Source: Bacillus pumilus
GTDB lineage: Bacteria; Bacillota; Bacilli; Bacillales; Bacillaceae
Direction of reading: 5' to 3'
Length of the DNA: 64,000 nucleotides
Assembly: GCF_900186955.1 (NCBI RefSeq)
Contig: NZ_LT906438.1
Location: 3,782,001 to 3,846,000 of the forward strand
Shown here: in pieces, positions 28,952-39,117 of the stretch
How positions within the stretch are numbered: position 1 is the stretch's first letter
Layout of the letters: each line of letters begins with the position of its first letter
Translations under genes and position numbers: made by a program
The notes under the pieces: model-generated
The model's database searches: none
The model's input: only the letters and a program-made list of their open reading frames with translations
What the model was told of the DNA's origin: nothing

Positions 28952-29860
28952 ATGGCAATCCCTACTATTCCTGCGTATCCAATGCCAAGCATACAAGATT
29001 TACCCGAAAATAAAGTGAACTGGATCCCTGATCCGAAACGTGCTGTCCTGCTAATACATGACATGCAGCAATATTTTTTAAATGCATTTCAACAAGATAC
29101 ATCACCGATCACAGAGTTAGTGCAGCATATTGAACAATTACGTGATACATGCAAAGAACTTGGCATTCCTGTCGTCTATACAGCTCAACCTGGTGACCAA
29201 GACCCGAAGGATCGTGCCTTATTAACAGATTTTTGGGGGCCTGGTCTTGGTGATGATGAAGCATTGACAAAAATCATTGATCAGCTTGCTCCATCTGAAG
29301 CAGACACAATGCTAACAAAATGGCGTTATAGCGCATTCAAAAAATCCAATTTTTTAGACATTCTTCAAGAAGGCGGGCGTGATCAACTGATCATTACTGG
29401 CGTATATGCACATATTGGCTGTATGCTGACAGCCGCAGAAGCATTCATGCTCGATATTGAAACTTTTTTTGTCGCCGATGCCGTCGCTGACTTTTCACTT
29501 AAGCATCACAAAATGGCAATGACCTATGCAGCTGAACGCTGTGCGGTGACCACAACGACAAGCCAAATCATTAGTCGTTTAACAGGACAGGAAGCAGACG
29601 GTGATGATCTATCCTTTGATGCTATCGTTCACCAAGTAGCTGAGTATATCCAAATCGAGCCGAATGAAATACCGTTTGACGAGAATCTCGTCTATCTTGG
29701 ACTTGATTCTATTAGAATGATGAGTCTAGCGGAAAAATGGAGACAGCAAGGAGCGACAGTCAATTTCGTTGAGCTTGCAGCTAATCCAACGCTCACGTCT
29801 TGGCGAGCTCTTCTTTTCCCAGAAAAACAGCCATCTATCCCAAATATCGATTACTTGTAA
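28952..29860 (+). CDS. dhbB: Isochorismatase / aryl carrier protein DhbB
   Basis: A 302-residue bifunctional enzyme. The N-terminal isochorismatase domain (residues about 1-210) has LIHDMQQYF near 32 with the catalytic Asp, a Lys in MLTKWRYSAF near 118 and GVYAHIGCMLTA with the Cys-region near 150. The C-terminal aryl-carrier domain has phosphopantetheine Ser in LGLDSIRMMS near 248. It hydrolyses isochorismate and carries the dihydroxybenzoyl group for DhbF. The start at 28952 (MAIPTIPAYPMPSIQDLP) has GAGGAG upstream and is preferred over the extended reading at 28943. Confidence 0.95.
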   Translation: MAIPTIPAYPMPSIQDLPENKVNWIPDPKRAVLLIHDMQQYFLNAFQQDTSPITELVQHIEQLRDTCKELGIPVVYTAQPGDQDPKDRALLTDFWGPGLGDDEALTKIIDQLAPSEADTMLTKWRYSAFKKSNFLDILQEGGRDQLIITGVYAHIGCMLTAAEAFMLDIETFFVADAVADFSLKHHKMAMTYAAERCAVTTTTSQIISRLTGQEADGDDLSFDAIVHQVAEYIQIEPNEIPFDENLVYLGLDSIRMMSLAEKWRQQGATVNFVELAANPTLTSWRALLFPEKQPSIPNIDYL

Positions 29861-29875
29861 AGGAGGTATAGACCC

Positions 29876-32800
29876 TTGTCGATCCAGTCAGTCGATTCAT
29901 TCCCACTAACCGGTGCCCAATCAGGCATTTGGTATGCGCAGCAGCTTGATCCATCTAATCCTATTTTCAATACAGCTGAATATATAGATATTAAAGGTCC
30001 TATTGATCCCGTACACTTTGAAGCAGCCATTAGAAAGACTGTCTTAGAAGCAGATTCCTTGTATATGCGCTTCGTTGAGGATACTGACGGTCCAAAGCAA
30101 TGGTTGATATCTAAGAAAGAGATTCCATTTCAATCTATCAATTTACAAAATGAAAAACAGCCGCTTGATGCGGCTAAAGCATGGATGAAGACAGACCTTG
30201 CAACGCCAGTCTCTTTAGAGAAAGATGTATTATTCCGTGAAGTACTTTTTCAACTTGCTGACGACCGTTTTATCTGGTATCAGCGCATTCATCACATTGC
30301 CATTGATGGATTCGCCTTTTCGCTCATTGCACGCCGTGTTGCTGAGGTCTATTCAGCCCTATCGAAAGGGACACCTGTGCCTCCTCAAACATTTGGATCC
30401 TTACATGACGTAGTCCAAGAAGAGATCACCTATCAACAGTCCAATCGGTATGAAGATGATCGAGTTTTTTGGAAAAATCGCTTTGCTGATCAACCTGAAA
30501 TTGTCAGCCTTGCTGAGCTTGCCCCAAGAACGTCGGATCATTTTATCCGCAAAACGGCTAGCTTCGATGCCGAAAAGGTAAGCAAAATGAAAAAAAATGC
30601 TCAATTTTTCGGTGGTACGTGGCATGAAATGATTCTTGCGGCATCCGCTCTATATATGCATCGTATGATTGGTGCACATGATATTGTTTTAGGATTACCT
30701 GTTATGATGCGCCTTGGATCGTGCGCCTTGCAAACACCCGGAATGGTCATGAACCTGGTACCGCTTCGTTTAACATGCAAACCAGAAATGACGCTCTCAG
30801 CACTTGTTCGCCAAGTATCTGATGAACTGAAAGCCATTCGTCCTCATCAAAGATATCGTCATGAAGACATGCGGAGAGACTTTAAACTCATCGGAAGAAA
30901 TCAACGATTATTCGGCCCGCAGATCAATATCATGCCATTTGATTATGATCTCATGTTCGATCAGAGCATTGGTCAAGCACATAATCTTTCAGCAGGACCC
31001 GTAGATGATATATCGATCAACATATACGACCGCGCAGATGGGAAAGGATTTCAAATCGACTTTGATGCAAACCCTGCCGTTTACAAAGAGCAAACAGTTG
31101 ACGCTCATCAGCAGCGTTTTCTTCAATTGCTGGAGGAAATAACCGGACTAGAGCAAGATCAGACGATCAGTCAATTCAACCTTCTTTTGTCTGAAGAAAA
31201 AGAGAACATTCTCAAGCACTGGAATGATACAAAACGAGAATTACCAAAAGAATCTTTACGGGAACTATTTGAAAAACAAGTCAGCAAAACACCACAAGCA
31301 AAAGCATTACAGTTTGAAGAAATCACTTTGACCTACGAAGAGTTGAATCAGCGGGCAAATCAATTGGCTCATTATTTGAAAAAGCGCGGCATTGGACCAG
31401 AACAATTTGTCGCAATTGCTCTGCCTCGTTCCATCGATATGGTCGTAAGTCTATTAGCCGTTATCAAGACAGGAGCCGCATATCTGCCACTAGACCCTGA
31501 TTACCCTAACGATCGTGTCGCCTATATGCTAGAAGATGCCAAACCGGCGTGCTTGCTCACAGTCAAAGAGACAGCAGACGGTTTGGAGCATCCGCACATC
31601 GTTCAACTGGATGATTCAATTGTTCATCAGGAGATAGCAGGCAGCCCGCATCTCAATCCGACTTGGAGCGAAGGCTCCCCGCATCACCCGGCTTACATCC
31701 TCTACACGTCAGGATCGACAGGCAAACCAAAGGGTGTTGTTGTAACAAAACGAAATGTGATCAACTTTATATTGTCTATGCAAGATTCATTTTTATTAGA
31801 TCAAGGGGACCAGCTTTTAGCGGTAACGACCATTGCCTTTGATATTTCCGGGCTAGAAATGTTCCTCCCGCTTTTACATGGTGCCGCTATATTATTAGCA
31901 AAAAAAGAAACGATACAAGAACCAGCAAAGCTTTCAGACATGATTCGTTCTCATCATGTCACAATCATGCAGGCAACACCAACGTTGTGGCATGCGTTAG
32001 CAGATGATTACCCTGACGTGATAACAGGTATGCGTGTTCTTGTTGGAGGAGAAGCACTCCCTGCCTCCCTTTTGCACACATTACAATCTCTTCAATGCGA
32101 CATTACCAATTTGTACGGACCTACAGAAACGACGATCTGGTCTACCATGGAAAATGTCACAGCACATCGAGAGAATAGTGGACCGGCGATTGGCAAACCC
32201 ATTTGGAATACGAACATTTACATTTTAGATGAAGGACTAAACCCAGTCCCAGCAGGATCAATCGGTGAACTTTATATTGCAGGTGAAGGAGTATCCAGAG
32301 GATATCTTGGACGATATGACTTAACGGCTGAACGATTTGTCGCTGATCCATTCGGCACAAAAGGCACGAGAATGTATCGCACTGGTGATTTAGCCAGATG
32401 GCGTGAGAATGGCTCGATTGATTATATTAGCCGTGCTGATCATCAAATTAAAATTCGCGGCTTCCGTATTGAACTAGGTGAAATTGAAACAGTTATTATG
32501 CAGCACCCAGCCATAAAGCATACATCCGTTATCGTTCGGGAGGATCAACCTGGACAACAGCTGCTTTGTGCGTATGTTGTGCTGACAGACGACTCTTCTC
32601 TTCACCCTTCAGAGCTTAGGCAGTTTGTGGCTGCGTTACTTCCAGACTACATGGTGCCTTCTGCTGTTGTCTTTTTGCCGGAACTTCCACTTACACCAAA
32701 CGGCAAAATCGATCGCAAAGCATTGCCAGTGCCAAATATGTCTTTAGTTAGTTCTGAGCGTACACCTAGAACACCCCAAGAAGACATGTTATGTAGTTTA

Positions 32801-35800
32801 TTTGCAGAAACCCTTGGCGTATCTCAAATTGGCATAGATGATAGTTTCTTTGATTTAGGCGGACATTCTTTACTTGCCGCTCGTCTGCTTAGACGTATAC
32901 GCGATACATTCGGTGCAGACCTAAGCATGAGCACCATTTTTGAATCACCTCGAGTCGCTGAACTTGCACAGCACTTAGACAAAGCAAAGGACATTCGGCC
33001 GCCGCTTCAGGTAGAAAAAAAGCCAGATGAAATTCCATTATCCTTTGCCCAAAAACGGCTCTGGTTCCTTCATTGCCTTGAAGGTCCAAGTCCAACTTAT
33101 AATATTCCACTTGTCATTCAGCTGACAGGTACATTAGATCAAAAAGCTCTCATTGGTGCTTTAGCAGATATCACTGAAAAACATGAAACCCTTAGAACCA
33201 TCTTTCCAAATAAGAACGGCATGCCAAGACAGGTTATTTTACACCCGAAAAGTGTTCAGCCTGAACTCCACGTCACAGCTTCAAGTGATCAACAAATTGA
33301 TAATCAGTTAAACGAAGCCATTCGCTATAGCTTTAAGATTGAAGAAGAACCTGCACTTCGAGCTGAATTATTCATACTTGATGCAAATCGATCCGTGCTG
33401 CTTCTATTGCTGCATCATATCGCTGGTGACGGCTGGTCACTTGCACCATTGACACGAGACTTAGCTGCTGCTTACGAAGCCCGTATACAAGGAAAATCAA
33501 TCTCCTTGCCAGCCGAACCTGTTCAATATGCTGACTATGCTATTTGGCAGCAGAAGCTGTTGGGCAGTGAGGAAGAGACGGATAGTCTATTTGCCAAGCA
33601 GCTTACCTATTGGACAGGTGCCTTACATGACCTGCCTGAAGAACTGGAGCTTCCCTATGACTACCCGCGTCCACAGGAAGGAAGCTTCAACGGTGCTACG
33701 ATCGACTTTGCGATTGAGCCCGCTTTACACCAGCTGCTCCTTGAACTTGCAAAGCAGCATCAGGTGAGCTTGTTCATGGTGCTTCAAGCATCACTTGCAG
33801 CATTACTGACACGTCTTGGAGCGGGAACAGATATCCCTATTGGCAGTCCAATTGCTGGGCGGAATGACGATGCACTTGACGACATTGTGGGATTGTTTGT
33901 GAATACACTAGTATTACGTACAAATACAGCTGGTAATCCAACCTTTAGTGAGCTATTGAAGCGAGTGCGAGACGTTGACTTAGCAGCCTATGAGCATCAG
34001 GATCTGCCATTTGAACGGCTAGTGGAAATTCTAAATCCAAACCGCTCCAGATCACGCAATCCATTGTTCCAGGTCATGCTTGCCTTCCAAAATACACCGA
34101 AGGCGGAAATGAAGTTGACACAACTTGACTCAGACCTCTACGTGAAACCAGTAGGATCAGCTAAATTTGATCTGACCATCGAATTAACAGAACAAAGAAC
34201 TGAAACTGGGTCAGCAGCAGGATTAACAGGATTGTTTGAATTCAGCACAGATGTATTTAAACAAAGTACCATTCAAGCAATCGCTGCCAGAATGAAGCGC
34301 TTTTTAACAGAGATAGCTGAGCGCCCACATCTGCCGATTGGTCAAGTGAACATTTTATCAGATAAAGAGCGGCAAACATTTCTACCTGACAAAAAGACAT
34401 TCGCTCAGTTAGACCAAGCACATCGTCTCCCGACCTTATTTGAAAAAACGGTGCAGCAATATCCTGATCGAGTGGCAGTAACGGATGGCAAGTGGCAGCT
34501 TACCTATGAAGAGTTAAACAACAAAGCCAATCGTCTTGCTCATTTATTAATAGAAAGAGGCGTTGGACCAGAACAGTTCGTTGCACTTGCCCTGCCTAGA
34601 TCAATCGATATGCTCGTCAGCCTATTAGCCGTTCATAAAGCAGGCGCAGCCTATGTTCCGCTTGATCCTGATTACCCAGCAGACAGGCTGGCATACATGA
34701 TACAAGATGCCAAACCAGTTTGCAGCATCACAACAAAAGCAGCTGCATTGCATCTCCCTGCTGATTGCGATTTGATTTTGTTAGACGAAAAAGAAACAAA
34801 TGATCAATTACAGATTACGCCAAATCACAATCCGGCTGATATAGACAGAATTGAGCCGCTATCTCCTCTGCATCCGGCCTATATTATTTATACATCCGGA
34901 TCTACAGGGAAACCAAAAGGAGTGGTCATCCCACACCAAAATGTCATCCGTCTTCTGACATCTACTGAACATTGGTTCCATTTCGATGAAGAGGATGTTT
35001 GGACAATGTTCCATTCGTATGCCTTTGACTTTTCAGTTTGGGAAATATGGGGGCCCCTTTTATATGGCGGTCGGCTTGTCATTGTTCCTCATACCATCTC
35101 TCGTTCTCCAGAAGAGATGCTGCATCTTCTAGTCGATGAAGGTGTGACTGTGCTTAATCAAACACCTTCTGCCTTCTATCAGCTCATGCAGATAGACAAG
35201 GAACAACAAACACTTGGTCAAGCATTATCACTCCGCTATGTCATCTTTGGCGGTGAAGCATTAGAGCTTAGCAGATTAGAAGATTGGTACAGCCGTCACT
35301 CAGACTGCAAGCCAAAGCTAATTAACATGTACGGCATTACAGAAACCACCGTACACGTTACGTACAATGTACTCAATCGAGACATGATCGCAAAGAAATC
35401 CAGCAGCTTAATAGGCGAACCGATTCCTGATTTACACGTGTACGTACTAGATGAATACCTACAACCTGTTCCACCTGGGACGACAGGTGAAATGTATGTA
35501 GCTGGAGCTGGTTTGGCAAGAGGTTATCTAGGCAGGCCTGACCTAACATCAGATCGATTCCCTGCCGATCCTTATGGAGCACCTGGCACAAGGATGTATC
35601 GAACTGGCGACCTCGCTCGCTGGACGGTAGAAGGGGCACTTGATTACATTGGCAGAGCAGATCATCAAATTAAAATACGCGGGTTTAGAATTGAACTTGG
35701 AGAAATCGAAGCCGTTCTATCACGCCACGACGCAGTTGCACAAGTTGTCGTGATTATGCGAGAGGATCAGCCTGGTGACAAACGCTTAGTCGCATACATC

Positions 35801-37024
35801 GTCACAACTGAAGAAGACCGTTTCGATACAGAGACCCTTCGCCATTTTGCGGCAGCCAGTCTTCCTGATTACATGGTGCCTGCGGCTTATGTACAGATTG
35901 ATACGATGCCACTTACAGCAAACGGAAAGCTTGATCAAAAATCACTACCGGCACCTCAATTGCATATACAGCAAACGGATGGCCGCGGCCCAAGAAACCC
36001 GAAAGAGGAAGTTCTATGCCACCTCTTTGAAGAGGTGCTTGATTTGCCAAAAATCAGCATTGACGATCGCTTTTTTGACATTGGCGGGCATTCCTTACTT
36101 GCGGTTCGTTTAATCAGCCGCATTCGTGATGCACTTGGTGTCAAACTAAGCATCGGAACGTTGTTTGAAGCACCAAATGTTGCAAGTTTGGCAGAGAAAC
36201 TAGAAACAGGAAGCGATGAAAACGCACTAGAAATCCTGCTGCCGCTAAGAACAAATGGAGAAAGATATCCTCTCTTCTGTGTTCACCCAGCTGGTGGTCT
36301 TAGCTGGTGCTATGCAGGTCTCTTGAATACATTAGAGAAAGACATCCCTATTTATGGATTACAGGCAAGAGGAATCGCAAGAAAAGATGACTACCCGCAC
36401 ACACTAGATGATATGGCTGCGGATTACATCAAGCACATCCAAACGATTCAGCCAAAAGGTCCTTATCATCTTCTTGGCTGGTCACTAGGCGGAAACGTTG
36501 TACAGGCAATGGCTACACAACTCCAGCAGCAAGGTGAAGAAATCGCTCTCGTTGCGATGCTAGATGCCTATCCAAACCATTTCTTACCGCTTAAAGAAGC
36601 ACCCGATGAAGAAGAAGCACTAATCGCTCTTCTTGCACTCGGGGGTTATGATCCAGATACCTTAACAGGTGAACCGCTCACGATGAAAAGTGCTGTCGAC
36701 ATCTTGAAGAAAGACGGCAGTGCACTAGCAAGCTTAAGTGAAGATGCCATTAGAAATCTAAAGGAAACCTATGTCAATTCAGTTCGATTGCTCGGAGAAT
36801 ATCAGCCAAAAACTTATCATGGGGACATATTATTCTTTAGATCTACCATTATCCCAGATTGGTTTACACCAATTGATCCCGAAGCATGGGCACCTTATAT
36901 CAACGGAACCATTGAACAGCACGACATTCATTGCCGGCACAAAGACATGTGCCAGCCTAAACCCCTAGCAGAAATTGGTGTCATCTTAGACAACTCTCTG
37001 CATCGGGTCAAACAAAAGCACTAA
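29876..37024 (+). CDS. dhbF: Dimodular nonribosomal peptide synthetase DhbF
   Basis: A 2382-residue NRPS: C1 (about 1-440, HHIAIDG near 140), A1 (about 455-960, TSGSTGKPKG near 606), PCP1 (GGHSL near 995), C2 (about 1040-1480, HHIAGDG near 1180), A2 (about 1515-2010, TSGSTGKPKG near 1671), PCP2 (GGHSL near 2065) and a thioesterase (2110-2382, GWSLGG near 2200). My reading of the specificity residues gives DILQLGLIWK for A1 (Gly) and DFWNIGMVHK for A2 (Thr), as in B. subtilis DhbF. It would join DHB, Gly and Thr and cyclise three units into bacillibactin. TTG start with AAAGGAGG upstream. Confidence 0.96.
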   Translation: MSIQSVDSFPLTGAQSGIWYAQQLDPSNPIFNTAEYIDIKGPIDPVHFEAAIRKTVLEADSLYMRFVEDTDGPKQWLISKKEIPFQSINLQNEKQPLDAAKAWMKTDLATPVSLEKDVLFREVLFQLADDRFIWYQRIHHIAIDGFAFSLIARRVAEVYSALSKGTPVPPQTFGSLHDVVQEEITYQQSNRYEDDRVFWKNRFADQPEIVSLAELAPRTSDHFIRKTASFDAEKVSKMKKNAQFFGGTWHEMILAASALYMHRMIGAHDIVLGLPVMMRLGSCALQTPGMVMNLVPLRLTCKPEMTLSALVRQVSDELKAIRPHQRYRHEDMRRDFKLIGRNQRLFGPQINIMPFDYDLMFDQSIGQAHNLSAGPVDDISINIYDRADGKGFQIDFDANPAVYKEQTVDAHQQRFLQLLEEITGLEQDQTISQFNLLLSEEKENILKHWNDTKRELPKESLRELFEKQVSKTPQAKALQFEEITLTYEELNQRANQLAHYLKKRGIGPEQFVAIALPRSIDMVVSLLAVIKTGAAYLPLDPDYPNDRVAYMLEDAKPACLLTVKETADGLEHPHIVQLDDSIVHQEIAGSPHLNPTWSEGSPHHPAYILYTSGSTGKPKGVVVTKRNVINFILSMQDSFLLDQGDQLLAVTTIAFDISGLEMFLPLLHGAAILLAKKETIQEPAKLSDMIRSHHVTIMQATPTLWHALADDYPDVITGMRVLVGGEALPASLLHTLQSLQCDITNLYGPTETTIWSTMENVTAHRENSGPAIGKPIWNTNIYILDEGLNPVPAGSIGELYIAGEGVSRGYLGRYDLTAERFVADPFGTKGTRMYRTGDLARWRENGSIDYISRADHQIKIRGFRIELGEIETVIMQHPAIKHTSVIVREDQPGQQLLCAYVVLTDDSSLHPSELRQFVAALLPDYMVPSAVVFLPELPLTPNGKIDRKALPVPNMSLVSSERTPRTPQEDMLCSLFAETLGVSQIGIDDSFFDLGGHSLLAARLLRRIRDTFGADLSMSTIFESPRVAELAQHLDKAKDIRPPLQVEKKPDEIPLSFAQKRLWFLHCLEGPSPTYNIPLVIQLTGTLDQKALIGALADITEKHETLRTIFPNKNGMPRQVILHPKSVQPELHVTASSDQQIDNQLNEAIRYSFKIEEEPALRAELFILDANRSVLLLLLHHIAGDGWSLAPLTRDLAAAYEARIQGKSISLPAEPVQYADYAIWQQKLLGSEEETDSLFAKQLTYWTGALHDLPEELELPYDYPRPQEGSFNGATIDFAIEPALHQLLLELAKQHQVSLFMVLQASLAALLTRLGAGTDIPIGSPIAGRNDDALDDIVGLFVNTLVLRTNTAGNPTFSELLKRVRDVDLAAYEHQDLPFERLVEILNPNRSRSRNPLFQVMLAFQNTPKAEMKLTQLDSDLYVKPVGSAKFDLTIELTEQRTETGSAAGLTGLFEFSTDVFKQSTIQAIAARMKRFLTEIAERPHLPIGQVNILSDKERQTFLPDKKTFAQLDQAHRLPTLFEKTVQQYPDRVAVTDGKWQLTYEELNNKANRLAHLLIERGVGPEQFVALALPRSIDMLVSLLAVHKAGAAYVPLDPDYPADRLAYMIQDAKPVCSITTKAAALHLPADCDLILLDEKETNDQLQITPNHNPADIDRIEPLSPLHPAYIIYTSGSTGKPKGVVIPHQNVIRLLTSTEHWFHFDEEDVWTMFHSYAFDFSVWEIWGPLLYGGRLVIVPHTISRSPEEMLHLLVDEGVTVLNQTPSAFYQLMQIDKEQQTLGQALSLRYVIFGGEALELSRLEDWYSRHSDCKPKLINMYGITETTVHVTYNVLNRDMIAKKSSSLIGEPIPDLHVYVLDEYLQPVPPGTTGEMYVAGAGLARGYLGRPDLTSDRFPADPYGAPGTRMYRTGDLARWTVEGALDYIGRADHQIKIRGFRIELGEIEAVLSRHDAVAQVVVIMREDQPGDKRLVAYIVTTEEDRFDTETLRHFAAASLPDYMVPAAYVQIDTMPLTANGKLDQKSLPAPQLHIQQTDGRGPRNPKEEVLCHLFEEVLDLPKISIDDRFFDIGGHSLLAVRLISRIRDALGVKLSIGTLFEAPNVASLAEKLETGSDENALEILLPLRTNGERYPLFCVHPAGGLSWCYAGLLNTLEKDIPIYGLQARGIARKDDYPHTLDDMAADYIKHIQTIQPKGPYHLLGWSLGGNVVQAMATQLQQQGEEIALVAMLDAYPNHFLPLKEAPDEEEALIALLALGGYDPDTLTGEPLTMKSAVDILKKDGSALASLSEDAIRNLKETYVNSVRLLGEYQPKTYHGDILFFRSTIIPDWFTPIDPEAWAPYINGTIEQHDIHCRHKDMCQPKPLAEIGVILDNSLHRVKQKH

Positions 37025-37044
37025 GAATAAAGGAGAGATGACAA

Positions 37045-37272
37045 ATGACAAATCCCTTTGATCGTGAAGACGGTGTATTTCTTGTGCTTGTCAATGAACA
37101 AGGACAGCATTCACTTTGGCCATCATTTGCACCAGTGCCAGATGGGTGGGAAAAGGTCTTTGGTGAAGACACTAGAAATGCCTGCATCGATTATATCCAG
37201 ACACACTGGCAGGACTTACGGCCATTAAGCTTAACAAAAGAACCTGCGCTAGCACATGGAAAAACAGACTAA
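37045..37272 (+). CDS. MbtH-like protein
   Basis: A 75-residue MbtH-family protein. The hallmark [19 protein letters not shown] near residues 17-35 and the [12 protein letters not shown] tail are intact. MbtH proteins bind and activate adenylation domains, here DhbF. It follows dhbF by 20 bases and ends the operon before a terminator, as ybdZ does in B. subtilis. Confidence 0.95.
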   Translation: MTNPFDREDGVFLVLVNEQGQHSLWPSFAPVPDGWEKVFGEDTRNACIDYIQTHWQDLRPLSLTKEPALAHGKTD

Positions 37273-37278
37273 ATCATC

Positions 37279-37308
37279 GCGCCCTGATCTGAATCAGGGT
37301 GCTTTTTT
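37279..37308 (+). terminator. Terminator of the besA-dhb operon
   Basis: GCGCCCTGAT pairs with ATCAGGGTGC around CTGA, followed by six T's. Confidence 0.92.
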
Positions 37309-37357
37309 GACAGAATAAACATCACCATCTTTCCAGCTCTTTCTGCTACAATTTAAT

Positions 37358-37372
37358 TGAGAATGTTTATCA
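37358..37372. promoter_or_regulatory. Fur box upstream of btr
   Basis: TGAGAATGTTTATCA, a Fur-type 7-1-7 operator 25 bases before the btr start; some positions deviate from consensus. Confidence 0.7.
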
Positions 37373-37396
37373 ACAAATAAGAGATCAGGTGGTTTT

Positions 37397-39019
37397 ATGG
37401 GAAACAATCAATTACGTACAATGGCAAAGGCAGAACAATTCATCTATCGATTGACATTTGCTGAAAAAATAAAGAATGCAGAGCTTCCGCATAAGGAGCA
37501 GCAATTATCAGATACATTTTGCCTCCTCGTTAGCATAAGCAGCAGCGGCTTACTCACGCTGAACGATCAAAAATGGCGATTGAAAAATCTAACGCTCTAT
37601 ACAATTCTGTCTGATGAGACATTTATGTTAAAAACAAAGCCTTATCAAAAACACGAGCTCTATCTGCTTCGCTTTCAAATGTACACGCCGCAAGGTCAAC
37701 ACATAGAAGAAGTATCAACTGAACATGCCCGGTCTTTACTGAATGTATGGCAATTTATCGATATTAGCTCAATTGAACAAATTCATTCTTTACTGTCCGA
37801 AATGACAGAGGAATGGAAAAGACATGAATCCGTTAGCTTTTTTAGAAGCCAAACCCTTTTTCAACAGCTCATCCTGCAGCTTTTCACACTGCATAATGAA
37901 GATATTTGTGACACGACACATGCCCTTTTCAAAACAAAACAATATATTGATCAACATTCCGAAGAACCCCTCAGCCTTACAAGTCTATCTCAAATGGCTG
38001 GCATCAGCGCCAATCATTACAGTGAGCTATTTAAAAAGCATTTTAATGTGAGTGTCACTGATTATATCACCAAGAAAAGGATGGCTAGAGCCAAACAGCT
38101 AATGGCAAAAGGCAACGCAAAGCTCAAAGACATTGCACTGGAAATCGGCTATCAAGATCCCTATTACTTTAGCCGCATCTTTAAGAAAAAAACGGGCATG
38201 ACCCCTTCTACTTATATGAAAAGCCGTCAGCGGAAAATTGCAGCCTATGGCCATTCCATACTCGGTCAGCTCACACCCATTCATATCATCCCGTATGCTG
38301 CCCCTCTTCACCCTAAATGGACAGCACATGATTTTGAGCATCATGCAGAAGAAATCCCGATTCACCTGAGTGCACATCGGATCAATGAGCACGCTGAAGC
38401 CAATTTAAAGCAATTAAAGGAAACAAAACCTGAGCTGATCATTGCCAATGATCATGTGACAGAGGAAGAAAAACAAGTGTTGAAAACCATCTGTCCTGTT
38501 CACTTTGTTCCATTCACCCATTTGGATTGGCGCACTCAATTCAGACAAACAGCTATGTTCCTAAACGAAGCGAAGGAAGCAGAAGAATGGTTGATTCATT
38601 ATGAGGAGCTCGTCATTCAGGCGAAAAAGACATGCCTTTTTGATCATCCACCAAAAACCGTCCTGCCTCTTCGTATCTTTCAAGATCAACTCTACTTGTC
38701 TGTAAATCGCACCATGTCAGAAGTGATTTTTCATGATATTGGTCTTCTGCCAGCTTTTCAGAATGATGGACAGCTAATAGAAAAGAAAATCACCATTCGC
38801 TCCATACAACAGCTAGATCCAGACGCCATCTTCCTCTACTTGCATAAGGAGCCAAAAACCCTTGCTTTTTATCAAAAGTTAAAGCAACAGGAAGATTGGC
38901 AAAATCTCAAAGCTGTGACGCAACAAGCAGTCTATCCACTAGCATCTGACCCTTGGCGTGAATACACAGCAGCCAGTCATAAACGAGTCATTCAGGACCT
39001 TTTATCTTTTTTTCCGTAA
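37397..39019 (+). CDS. btr: AraC-type regulator with siderophore-binding domain, Btr-like
   Basis: A 540-residue fusion. Residues about 1-165 form a sensory N-terminal part. Two helix-turn-helix units of AraC type cover about 185-275 (SLTSLSQMAGISANHYSELF; LKDIALEIGYQDPYYFSRIF). Residues about 285-540 form a periplasmic-binding-protein-like domain. This is the layout of B. subtilis Btr (YbbB), which senses ferric bacillibactin in the cytoplasm and activates feuABC-ybbA. It lies directly upstream of feuA here, on the same strand but with a 98-base gap. The Fur box at 37358 suggests iron repression. Confidence 0.9.
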   Translation: MGNNQLRTMAKAEQFIYRLTFAEKIKNAELPHKEQQLSDTFCLLVSISSSGLLTLNDQKWRLKNLTLYTILSDETFMLKTKPYQKHELYLLRFQMYTPQGQHIEEVSTEHARSLLNVWQFIDISSIEQIHSLLSEMTEEWKRHESVSFFRSQTLFQQLILQLFTLHNEDICDTTHALFKTKQYIDQHSEEPLSLTSLSQMAGISANHYSELFKKHFNVSVTDYITKKRMARAKQLMAKGNAKLKDIALEIGYQDPYYFSRIFKKKTGMTPSTYMKSRQRKIAAYGHSILGQLTPIHIIPYAAPLHPKWTAHDFEHHAEEIPIHLSAHRINEHAEANLKQLKETKPELIIANDHVTEEEKQVLKTICPVHFVPFTHLDWRTQFRQTAMFLNEAKEAEEWLIHYEELVIQAKKTCLFDHPPKTVLPLRIFQDQLYLSVNRTMSEVIFHDIGLLPAFQNDGQLIEKKITIRSIQQLDPDAIFLYLHKEPKTLAFYQKLKQQEDWQNLKAVTQQAVYPLASDPWREYTAASHKRVIQDLLSFFP

Positions 39020-39085
39020 AAAGTCCATCATTTGACAGAGAATTGTCTATGGATAAAAGGACAAAAGCCTAATACAATCTTTAAT

Positions 39086-39100
39086 TGAGAACAATTATCA
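39086..39100. promoter_or_regulatory. Fur box upstream of feuA
   Basis: TGAGAACAATTATCA, a Fur operator 17 bases before the feuA start. The presumed -10 (TACAAT, 39073-39078) has no good -35, consistent with activation by Btr. Confidence 0.78.
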
Positions 39101-39117
39101 GTTAAAGGAGAAAACAA

